Below, piece after piece: positions 1-8,697 of a stretch of DNA of 10,486 bases. Positions within the stretch are counted from its first letter, which is position 1; each line of letters opens with the position of its first letter. Both the position numbers and the translations under genes were made by a program. Below the pieces are notes generated by a model. It saw nothing but the letters and a program-made list of their open reading frames with translations. It did no database searches and was not told where the DNA came from. The stretch is from Jimgerdemannia flammicorona. Its lineage: Eukaryota; Mucoromycota; Endogonomycetes; Endogonales; Endogonaceae. Location of the stretch: contig RBNI01007266.1 in assembly GCA_003990745.1 (NCBI GenBank), forward strand, positions 1-10,486. Reading direction: 5' to 3'.

Positions 1-91
1 CCACTCCTTCTCGACGAAAGACCACTTTGTCTAACACTATCGCCACCTGTCCACCACTCTGCTCACAGATCCTCACCACCAAGCCACGACG
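1..91 (-). other. Copy A sequence after the ORF2 TGA: 3' UTR or further ORF2
   Basis: These bases follow the TGA at 92-94 on the minus strand. The ORF2 frame stays open for the remaining 30 codons to the window edge. The TGA is followed by CGT, so it could be a decayed CGA. Thirty open codons are not strong evidence, since such a run is common by chance. I see no poly(A) signal, 3' tandem repeat or tail here. Confidence 0.4.
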
Positions 92-3000
92 TCAGCCCCC
101 CTGAGGACCCCAACCTACCCACCAACCAGTCAGCAGATCCCCCAATAACCCTTCCCATCTCAACACCTTCTCCCAAAGCCCCAGCTGCTGTCCCTCCTCA
201 AATACAAAAAGCCAATGACCTACTAGTCCTACCCATATTGCTAGGACCCACCCTACAGTGAGCCAACTATCACCCACCCCACCCATGAGCCGGGACCTCA
301 AGCCCTCCCATCGACCTCCCTCCCCCACCAGCCTACGCCCCACACCCAGTCGATCTCCTATCTCTACCCAAAAGTCCCCCAAAACCTCGCACTCTCCTAG
401 CCAATGTTCTGGTGTCTGTATCTGACCCCCAGCTCCCCCAACATCAAAGCACTCTTCACAGTCAAATTGTCCACCATCCACCAAATGCCCTGTATGGAAA
501 TTCAGCATGACATTCCTCCGCAACATTCTCCACCATACCACCCAGAACTTGGGGGGAAGCCACCTCTGTACCTCTGCGCTCCACGACCAGATCCCTGCCC
601 AGTCCCACTCCTCGCTGATACCTGCCTCCTGCCAGCCCCTTGGCCAAAGATCCTGGCCAGGCCCCTGCTGGCACTCTACTCCTTCCCTAATATCAAACGT
701 AGCAAGTGGAGCACCTCCTAGGAGCAATCTATCCCAATGCCACATATAAGGCCCCCACACTTCCTCTCCCTCATTGCCCTGACAGTGCAGACCAATTCGG
801 TATTCTCCATCCGCCACACCCCACCAAAAGCCCTTAAACTGCAGTTGCCGAATTCCATTCAGCCCCACCAAAGAGAGCAGATCACCTGAGGACCCCCGAG
901 GAGACGTTCGCATCTCCCATACCTTCTGCATCAGAGGCACCCAACTCCCGCCCTGCAGTTCCACAGCCCTTTTCAACCATCAGGCTCGCAAGCAGTGCAG
1001 CCTCTTAGGAAAGTCCACCAGTCCAAGACCTCCCCTGACCACCGGCCTCACAAGAGTATCCCAACTGATCTGGGACCTCCTCCCTGCCCATATCCAATCT
1101 CTAGCCATCTTCATCAGCTTCTTTATTACCCACGCTGGGAAGTCAAGGTGATACGCCACATACCACAGCTTGGGGAACTAATAAATATTCAGAATTGACA
1201 CTCACCCTGCTAGAGAGATATAGCGACCCCCCCATCCTTGAAGGGCCTCCCCCCAAATGGTCACCCTGCTCTCCCACCACCCTCGTGGCAAGACAGAGCT
1301 GTATACAGAGAGAAAGATGCCCAAATACTGTACCACCTCACCAGTAGGGACAATTGTTCCAATGATGTCCCCACTCACTAGTCCGTTCCCTAGCACCATT
1401 GTCTCACACTTATGCCAGTTGAGTTTCGCCCCCGAGTGGGCCTCATACCATTCCACAGTCTCCTGTAGTGCTGCTACATCTGCCACATTCCCAAGTCTGA
1501 CCACCATATCATCAGCAAAGGCCTCCACCTTCTACACTATACCATATATAGAGAGCCCTGCCACCTTTCAGTAAATCCTATCCATCAATGGCTCCAGTGA
1601 AAGGGCATAAAGGATAGGGGACAGAGGGTCCCCCTGAGGAACTCCTCTCCTCAAGGAAAATGCCCTCCCACGGTGACTATTACACATCAGAGCTGCCTGA
1701 CTGCTCTCCAGCAGACTCACCATAGAGGCGCTAAACCTCGAGGGGACTCCAATTCGATCCAACACCTTGCCCAGCCACACCCGCCGGACATGGTCGTAAG
1801 CCTTCTCCTGGTCCAAAAAGACCAATCTTCCATCTAGGCCACAGGACTGGGCCCCTTCAATCACCCCATGAACCCACGCAGTCCCATCTCTTATAAGTCT
1901 GCCCCCAACAAAGCCCCGCTGCTCCTCCCCTAGCACCTGTTGGGCAACTCTCTACAGCCTTGCGACAATCACCTTAGTCACCATCTTCCTGTCCATGTCC
2001 AGAAGCATAATCGGCCTCCAGTTCTTCCAGTCTTCTCTCTGCCCCTTGTCTTTGTACAGTAAGGCCACCAGCCCAAGATCCTGCTCCCCCACCCACTTAC
2101 CGCTCTGAAGGACAAGGTCACAGAGAGCAGTCATCTCACCCAAAACTCCAAGGACATTAACCATCTTCTTCCAGAAGTCCCATGGCAATCCATCCTCTCC
2201 AGGTGCCGTCCCTAGCTTAGTTGCCGCCAGGATACTCTGAATCTCTTCCCCCTGTACCGGTAAGATCAAATCCCCCAGTCCAGCTACCAGTGGTGGCTCC
2301 CACTCCTCCAGTGTATCTGCAATCTCCGCTACATCAGCACCCCCTTCTCCCTCACTCCACAAGCCCTGCCATCTCTCCTTCAGCACCCCTAAGATTTGTT
2401 GTGTGCCATGTACCATAACCCCGTCAGCATCCAGGACTCCATCCCACCAATGTCGCACTCTCCTGGCTTTAAGAAGTCTTGATAAGTATCGAGTAGGCTG
2501 CTCACCCTCCTCAAGCCCCTGCCACCATAGTCTAGCAGCCATGCCCTGCATATGAGTCTCCTCCTCTTCTCTCAATACCTGTTGTAGTTCCACAATCTCC
2601 AATTTTGCCCTCTCGATCCTCCAGTCCTCCACCCCATCAACAGTAAGCAAATCCACCCAATCCATTTGTAATCTCCTCAGCCTGTTGGAAGCACACCTCG
2701 TGCACCTCCTCCACTGCCTCCCAGCTTCCCTACCAGCCTCTCCCCAATAAGCCCTCACAGCCACTTTCAATCGCATCCAGCGGACAGCCACAGGCAGACC
2801 CTTGTACCACCAGGTAAAAACCTGTGCCTGAATATCTACCACCCACAATTCCCACAACCCCTTCTCAGCCAGCAGGGAGGAGTTAAGGTGCCAATGTCTG
2901 GGTCCATCTCCACTCCCCCCAAACTGCCCCTGCCCCAAAAGTCCCCAGTGATCAGACCATGGGCACCACTCCACCTCCAATGTCTTCCAAACATCTGACC

Positions 3001-3628
3001 CCCAGCACTCCGCCATTAGAATCCAATCAATCCTTGTGCCTAAGCCATTCACCCAATGTGTGTAGACCCTTGTGTCCCCCCACCTCGTTCTGCCCATATC
3101 TCCCAATGAGCTCAACATCTCTACCTCTTCCCATGCATCCAGACCTCCACTTCTGCCCCCAGCACTCCTCCCCCCATCAGTCCTGTCCAGATGCTGATCC
3201 CGAACCATATTAAAATCCCCACTGAGCACATTGACCCCTTCCTCCAAAAGAATACCCTCCTCCAGCAGCTCCCTAATCCATGCAATCCTCTCACCCCTAG
3301 CCGCCGGGCAGTAGCAGGAGCCCACCTTCACTGATTCCCACCCTGGCCGATGCCAATTTCCCCAGACTAAGCGATCACCCCAGCTCCTGATTTCCCCCAA
3401 TTCACCTCTACCCTTTCTCACCAAGATCGCCACCTTTCCAAACCAAGCCATGGCCCCACCCCATTCCCTAGTCCACTCTACCCGATCATCCTCATCCTCA
3501 CATCAAACATCCTGCAGTAAAAAGAGATCAGCCTCCAATCCCCTGAGCCAGGTAAAAATGTTCTTGCACCACCCAGAACCCCGTAGCCCATTCACATTCA
3601 AAGAGAAAATGTTGGTTATACTGTTCAT
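92..3628 (-). pseudogene. Copy A ORF2: APE endonuclease-reverse transcriptase, seven internal stops
   Basis: This single frame runs from ATG at 3628, 31 nt after the ORF1 stop, to TGA at 92-94 (1178 codons). Endonuclease: SLNVNG near residues 9-14, LLQD at 37-40, GDFN at 137-140, TRID at 198-201, SDH at 225-227. Reverse transcriptase: GTAPGEDGLP at 473-482, NWRPIMLLDMDRK near 536-548, GFVGGR near 573, LDQEKAYD at 605-612, GVPQGDPLSP at 662-671, catalytic FADD at 704-707, GAKLNW at 733-738, YLG at 768-770. The C-terminal zinc knuckle is C-x2-C-x14-H-x4-C at 1057-1080. Internal stops are TGA 3503-3505, TAG 1952-1954, TGA 1568-1570, TAG 1532-1534, TGA 1202-1204, TAG 1178-1180 and TGA 980-982. 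All lie in one frame, so the reading frame itself is intact. The enzyme would nick DNA and prime cDNA synthesis from the nick. The end at 92 may not be the original one. Confidence 0.9.
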
Positions 3629-3659
3629 AAGGAATAATGATAAATCTGGGTCCCATCCT
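3629..3659 (-). other. Copy A ORF1-ORF2 spacer
   Basis: This 31-nt gap separates the ORF1 TAG (3660-3662) from the ORF2 ATG (3628). ORF2 is in the +1 frame relative to ORF1. The ORF2 frame is also open upstream across the ORF1 stop, to at least 3703. Copy B has the same length. In mammalian L1, ORF2 is made from the bicistronic RNA by termination and reinitiation; a similar route is plausible here but is only inferred. Confidence 0.6.
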
Positions 3660-5699
3660 CTACAAGTCCTCAGTCCGCTCCTCCTGCACCAAGTCCAAGT
3701 CATGTTCTACAGCCAGCTCCCTCTCCCCTGCTTCCTGTGCTGCCAATGCTCCCAGAAGTTCTACCATTGCCCCATCTTCACGCTCCTCAAACTCCTCGCA
3801 ATACTCCATACAAGCCTCTTGCCAGAGCCGCAAGCCATGACGCTCCGCCCAACAGTAGTCCGCCTGCTCACTGGCAACTACCCCAAGTTCTGCCCTCCTC
3901 ACCTCATCAACCTCATACCCCTCCTCCTCCAGGAAAATCCCCAGAATCTCCACCTTCAGTGCCTCCACCATCCCATCACCACGCAGAATCCTTGCCCAAT
4001 GCTTCTCAGGCATTGTTCGCAAGTCCACCTCTCCCAAAGCTTCTGCCACGAGATTGTCCATCACCTTGCACATCCACAATAGGTTCCCCACCTCCTTCCC
4101 TCCTGGGGTCCCTGGCCGCCCTGCTTCCAGCATCGTGGTGTCAGCTCCCACACTGGCAGCCTCATCCCACTCCTCCTCAGGAACATCCACCAGCTCATCC
4201 TTGCCAACTGCCACCACCTGACCCCCTTGCCCCACATCAGGAACTCCAAAGCGCACCTGCTGAGCCCCCTGCATCCTCGTATCCTCCATCAGTCCTCTCT
4301 TCCCAGCCAGGCCCCTCCTGATAAGTGGGGGGGTGTCATCCAGCTCCAGCTCCCATACTTCGAAGGTACCATCAGTGAAATGGTCCTTGCCCTGCACCCC
4401 CCCAGCCCCTGCCTCCCTCGCCTCCACTTCCTCTCCTCCTTTCTCAGCCCATACACTGTCACCAGTGCCTCCAGACTCCTTGGCTCCAACCATCAGCTTC
4501 TTCACCTCTCCTGTCATACTCGCCAACAGCTCTCTCTGCCTCTTGCATCCCTGGGCCTTCTCCCACTGCTTCTTATCCATACGGACACACTTCCCGCCGA
4601 TAACCTCCAGATGCGTTGACTCCTCATACAATTTCCAGGCCTTTGCCCTCCTCTCCACAGCACCCCCCAACTCCTCCAGCACCTCCAACAAGTCCTCCTC
4701 CTCCTCTTCACTCCCCTTCACCCTTGACACCTTGCAGACAAAGGCCCCCCACATCAGCACCGAGGGCCAGTCCCTCTCCTTCCCCATGGCCTCCTTTCCT
4801 GCCAGCCGAATCCTGACATCCACGTCTCCTGTCCTGATCGCAGTCCCCTCCCACACCTGAAAGCCAACATCTACTATGTCGCCATACTCAATCATCACCT
4901 CCTCCACCCTCTTCCTCGTCTCCTCCTTAGTCACTATAGGCACCCCCTTCACCAGAAGCTATATCACCCTGGGGTCCCATCGCAAGCACCGCACCATGGG
5001 GACCACCACCTCCCCCACCACAATGCCAGTCTTCAGCACCTCATCCAGTGGACCTGCCTCCTCAAAGCCCACCTCGACCCCCTCCAGACCCTTCAAGAAC
5101 TTCACTGAAGCCGCCCCAGCCACCTGCTTCGAAACAAGCCCCAGAACCATCCTCGCCATCACTGCCAAGCCCCGGAAGCACAAGGTGACCGCAAACTCCG
5201 AGATCAACTTCTTGAGTAACGGTGCCACCACTAGCCCCGTCACACCATCAGCCAGGTCCCCCTTCTGAATTGGCGACCCCAGCCCCACTCCGCCATCAGC
5301 CATCACATCTCTTTTTTTTTCTTAATTTCCCGTCACACCACCATCAGCAGTCCCGCTCCCAGCCACAATACCTCCAGACCCTACACTTGCACCCCCAGGC
5401 TGGGGACCTCCCCCCCTTCCAAGGCTCACCTTGCCCTTCCCCACAGCAGCACCAGTCCTGGTTCCAGTTGGCCATCCACTTCCCTTCACCTTGTCAGCAA
5501 AGCTCATAGGGCCAGTCCCTCCTCCATTCCCACCTGACACCGGCCCTTCTCCAGCACCCTTACCTCCAGTACCCTCACTGCCCTTCGACCCTCCAAAGGC
5601 CCCCATCCCCAGGCCATAACCCCTCCCAACCTGCTGCCAGCCAAAGGCCTCCGGTCCACCCGACCCAGCACGCCCATCAGAACTCTTACTCAAAGACAT
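3660..5699 (-). pseudogene. Copy A ORF1: RNA-binding/chaperone-like protein, two stops
   Basis: The ATG at 5699 (Kozak-like A at -3) opens a 679-codon frame ending in TAG at 3660-3662. Residues 1-125 are rich in Gly, Ser and Pro and probably disordered, with a FADKVK motif near residue 67 of a kind common at LINE ORF1 N-termini. A hydrophobic and helical stretch follows (about 145-200). Residues about 248-335 (LLVKGVPIV..., then EEVMIEYGDIVDVGF) look like the RRM-type fold of L1/Tx1 ORF1 proteins. An acidic, coiled-coil-prone part (SEEEEEDLLEVLEEL) and a long acidic C-terminus that I do not recognise complete it. In L1-type elements ORF1p coats the element RNA in the RNP. TAA at 5322-5324 (residue 126; CAG in copy B) and TAG at 4959-4961 (residue 247; CAG in B) break it. 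There are no frameshifts. I see no CCHC zinc knuckle. Confidence 0.8.
4327..4333 (+). repeat. G7 run in copy A ORF1 (plus strand)
   Basis: This homopolymer of seven G encodes Pro codons on the minus strand (DDTPPL). The matching run in copy B (9365-9374) has ten G. The 3-nt difference keeps the frame and accounts for the change of offset between the copies from 5038 to 5041. Confidence 0.8.
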
Positions 5700-5787
5700 G
5701 TTTATAGTACCTTTCCTCCGCTTTGTGTCGAAAAACTGTTGCTTGAAGTTTGTGTAACACGAATTGTACCAGAGAAAGATGGTGTCC
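5700..5787 (-). promoter_or_regulatory. 5' leader (5' UTR) of copy A
   Basis: These 88 nt lie between the junction and the ORF1 ATG. The stretch is richer in A and T than the G-rich coding strand around it and contains a short palindrome, GTGTTACAC (5760-5752). TATAAAC lies directly before the ATG, too close to act as a TATA box for this gene. If copy A is complete at its 5' end, any internal promoter must sit here or extend into ORF1; I see no clear A/B box of RNA polymerase III or other named element. The leader happens to have no stop codon in the ORF1 frame. It is unusually short for a vertebrate LINE, so the true 5' end may have been lost. Confidence 0.5.
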
Positions 5788-5798
5788 GGACTCCATAC
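5780..5798 (-). other. Junction of copy B ORF2 with the 5' end of copy A
   Basis: Read on the minus strand, copy B matches copy A's own ORF2 through GTATGGAGTCC (5798-5788; copy A has GTGTGGGGGCC at 760-750). From 5787 on (GGACACC...) the match ends and the copy A leader begins. A shift of a few bases either way is possible, because I aligned by eye and the flanks may share a base or two. The matching right-hand half of an insertion site, with the rest of copy B ORF2 and a target-site duplication, would lie to the left of base 1. Confidence 0.72.
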
Positions 5799-8666
5799 CA
5801 CCTCCCCCTCATTACCACACCAGCACAAGCCTATCCTGTGTGCTCCATCAACCACTCCCCACCTAAAGCCCTTATATCGTAGCCAGCAACTTCCATTCAG
5901 ACCCACCAAAGAGAGCAGATCCCCTGAGGACCCCCGGGGGGGAACTCTCATCTCCCACACCTTCTTCATCAATGGTACCCAACCTCCACCCTGTAGCTCA
6001 ACAGCCCTTCTCAACCACCAAGCTCGCAGGCAATGTAGGCACTTAGAAAAATCAACAAGGCCCAGGCCTCCCCTAAGCACTGGCTCCACGAGGGCATCCC
6101 AACTGATCTGGGCCCTTCTACCTGCCCAAATCCAATCTCTAGCCAGTTTCATCAACCTCTTCACCACCCAAGCAGGAAAGTCTAAGTGATACGCTACATA
6201 CCACAGCTTGGGGAACCAGTATACATTCAGAATCACCACCTGCTCTACCAGAGAGATGTGATGACCTCCCCAACTTTTTAGAGCCTCCCCCCAAATGTCC
6301 ACCCTCCTCTCCTACCATATCCATGGCAGGATGGAACCATATACAGAGAGGAAGATACCTAGATACTGCACCACCTCTCCTGTAGGGACAATTGTTCCAA
6401 TGACATCCCCTCCCACTAGCCCATTCCCCAGCACCATCATCTCATACTTATGCCAGTTGAGCTTTGCTCCAGAGTGCACCTCATACCACTCCACTGTTTC
6501 CCAAAGGGCCTCTACATCTGCTACTGATCTAAGTCCAACTACTATATCATCTGCAAAGGCCCCCACCTTCTACTCCACACTATACACAGAGAGCCCAGCC
6601 ACCCTCCTATGGATCCTATCCATCAGAGATTCCAAGGAGAGTACATATAGGATAGGGGACAGCAGGTCCCCTTGAGGAACTCCTCTCCCCAAGGGGAATG
6701 CCAAACCCCTATGATCATTACACATCAATACTGCCCTACTCCCTTCCAACAAACTCAACATAGCAGCCCTAAACTGTGGCAGAACACCAATTCTGTCCAT
6801 CACCTTACCCAGTCAAACCTGCCGAACACAGTCGTAGGCCTTTTCCTGGTCTAAAAAAACCAGTCTGCCATCCAGCCTGCAGGCCTGGGCTCCTTCAATA
6901 ATGCCATGCACCCAGGCAGTGCCATCTCTGATGAGTCTACCTCCTACAAAGCCCCGCTGCTCCTCACCCAGCACCTGCTGAGCAACCTTCTGTAGCCTTG
7001 CAACAATCACCTTAGTCACCAACTTCCGATCCATATCCAGAAGCATGATTGGCCTCCAGTTCTTCCAATCCTCATGCCTGCCCTTATCTTTGTACAATAG
7101 GGCCACCAGTCCTAAATCCTGTTCGCCAACCCACACTCCATTAAGAAGAACGTAATCACAGAGTGCAGCCATCTCTACCAGCATTCCAGGGACTTTCGCC
7201 ATCTTCTTCCAGAAATCCCATGGTAACCCATCCTCCCCTGGTGCTGTACCCAGCTTAGTCGCAGCCAGGACTCCTTGAATCTCCTCCTCCTGGACTGGTA
7301 AGACCAAGTCCCCTAGACCCTCAATCAGTGGTGGCTCCCACTCCTCCAGTGTATCACCAATCGCCTCAGCATCAGCACCCCCTTCTTCCTCACTCCACAG
7401 ACCCCACCAATTCTCCTTCAATACCCCCAGGATCTGCTGTATACCATGTACCAATTCTCCCTCAGCATCAAAGACCCCATCCCACTGATGTCGCACCTGC
7501 CTGGCTTTGAGGAGCCTAGACAAATACCTAGTAGGCCTCTCTCCCTCCTCAAGCCCCTGCCACCTTAATCTGGCTGCCATTCCTCTCATATGAGTCTCTT
7601 CCTCCTCTCTCAACACCTGTTGCAATTCCACAACTTCCAATTTCGCCCTCGCTAACCTCCAATCCTCCACCTCATCATTCATAAGCAATCCTGCCCATGC
7701 CAACTGCAATCCCCTCAGCCAATTGGAAGCATACTGTATTCTCCTCCTTCGCTGTCTCTCTGCCTCTCTACCAGCTCCACTCCAAAAGACCCTCGCAGCC
7801 TCCTTCAACTACAACCAATGGACTGCCACCAGCAAACCCTCCTGCCTCCAGCGTGGAATCTTCGTCTGGATGTCCTCCACCCATGAATCCCACAACCCCT
7901 TCTCAGCCAGCAGGGAGGAGTTAAGATGCCAATGTCTGAGTCCATCTCCACTCCCCCCAAACTGCCCCTGCCTGAACAGTCTCCAGTGATCAGACCATGG
8001 GCACCACACTACCTCCAAAGTCTTTCAGACATCAGCACCCCAACATCCCACTGTCAGAATCCAGTCAATCCTTGTCCCTAGGCCTTTCACCCAGTGTGTG
8101 TAGACCCTGGAGTCTCTCCACCATATTCAGCCCATATCCCCTAATGAGCTAAGGTTTTCCACCTCCTTCCATGCATCTAAACCACCACTCCTCCCACCTG
8201 CATTTCTCCTACCATCAGTTCTATCCAAGCACAAATCCCAAACTATGTTAAAATCACCACTAAGGACATCAACCCCTTCCTCCAATAGAATGCCCTCCTC
8301 CAGTAGTTCCTTAATCCATACAATCCTCTCTCCCCTAGCTGCCAGGTAATAACAAGAGCCCACTCTCACTGGTTCCCACCCAGGCTGGTGCCATTCACCC
8401 CAGACCAAGCAATCTCCCCAGCTCCTGATCCCCTCCAAATCGCCTCTACCCTTCTTCACCAGAATCGCCACCTTTCCAAACCAAGCAGTAGCCCCACCCC
8501 ATTCCTTAGTCCATTCTACCTGATCATTCTCATCTTCACACCATACATCCTACAGTAAAAAGAGATCAGCCTCCAATCCCTTTAGCCATGTAAAAATGTT
8601 CTTACACTGCCCAGTTCCCCGAAGGCCATTCACATTGAGCAAGAAAATGTTAGTTGTACTGTTCAT
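5788..8666 (-). pseudogene. Copy B ORF2: endonuclease-reverse transcriptase, 3' part absent, seven stops
   Basis: ATG at 8666 lies 31 nt after the ORF1 stop. The frame stays open in one register to about 5788, giving some 959 residues before the sequence switches to copy A. Endonuclease motifs (LNVNG, LL-stop-D, SGDFN, GTRID, WSDH) and reverse transcriptase motifs (GTAPGEDGLP, NWRPIMLLDMDRK, LDQEKAYD, GVPQGDLLSP, FADD, GAKLNW, YLG) all align with copy A. The CCHC zinc-knuckle region is missing because the copy is cut before it. Premature stops are TAG 8550-8552, TGA 8127-8129, TGA 8025-8027, TAG 7809-7811, TGA 6813-6815, TAG 6570-6572 and TAG 6312-6314. In copy A most of these codons are CAG, TGG or CGA. 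The 6570 stop is the exception: copy A has TAG there too (1532). No frameshift was found. Confidence 0.88.
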
Positions 8667-8697
8667 GAGGAATAATGTTAAAGATTGAGCCTCTCCT
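8667..8697 (-). other. Copy B ORF1-ORF2 spacer
   Basis: This is the counterpart of the copy A spacer and is also 31 nt. It keeps ATTATTCCT directly before the ORF2 ATG, as copy A does. The ORF2 frame is open upstream of it, overlapping the end of ORF1, to about 8918. Confidence 0.6.

Larger units (their letters stand above)
1..5787 (-). mobile_element. Copy A: Tx1-like (L1 superfamily) LINE, 5' end present
   Basis: This is a non-LTR retrotransposon copy with the standard two-gene order: short leader, ORF1, 31-nt spacer, ORF2. The 5' boundary is placed where alignment of copy B with copy A breaks off (5788 in B corresponds to 750 in A) and new sequence begins. The 3' end is not seen: no poly(A) tract, 3' repeat or target-site duplication lies within the window, so the element is at least 5.8 kb. 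ORF2 carries APE endonuclease, reverse transcriptase and CCHC motifs. The clade call rests on motif wording (GVPQGDPLSP, FADD, GAKLNW, YLG) and on domain order, not on a database search. Both ORFs carry stop codons, so this copy cannot now move by itself. L1-clade membership is firm; the Tx1 assignment is likely but less sure. Confidence 0.88.
5322..6302 (-). other. Fortuitous fused frame: copy B ORF2 - leader - copy A ORF1
   Basis: An open frame crosses the junction without a stop. It starts in the post-RT part of copy B ORF2 (from IWGEAL on), passes through the 88-nt leader of copy A, reads on through the ORF1 ATG at 5699 in the ORF1 frame, and ends at the TAA at 5322-5324. About 171 codons are ORF2-derived, 29 come from the leader and 125 are the Gly-rich ORF1 N-terminus. 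The fusion depends on the two frames agreeing (both start-base positions are 2 modulo 3), a one-in-three chance. I infer it is an accident of insertion, not a gene. Nothing shows that it is expressed. Confidence 0.6.

Noticed and set aside
1..60. Possible 5' leader of a third element: plus-strand 25-37 matches 5748-5760 at 11 of 13 bases
   Set aside because: The match is short, the following bases need a gap of about 10 nt to align, and the edge of the window prevents extension. It is probably chance.
1257..1574. Host protein-coding exon or other novel gene system between or within the elements
   Set aside because: Every stretch aligns to LINE ORF1, ORF2, spacer or leader in at least one copy; no unexplained segment longer than about 90 bases remains.
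3450..4860. Long plus-strand open frames rich in Pro and Ser (for example 3450-4082, 3737-4321, 4333-4860)
   Set aside because: They lie opposite LINE ORF1 and ORF2, have low-complexity composition expected from the C-rich strand, and carry no domain or conserved start.
5312..5320. T9 run (and 10353-10361 in copy B) as a poly(A) tail or terminator
   Set aside because: On the sense strand it is an A run coding for Glu-Lys-Lys inside ORF1 and is kept in frame in both copies, so it is not the tail of an inserted element.
5700..5787. snRNA or tRNA gene fragment at the junction, since some Tx1-clade LINEs target such genes
   Set aside because: I compared the leader by eye with U1, U2, U4 and U5 snRNA and tRNA box motifs and saw no convincing match.
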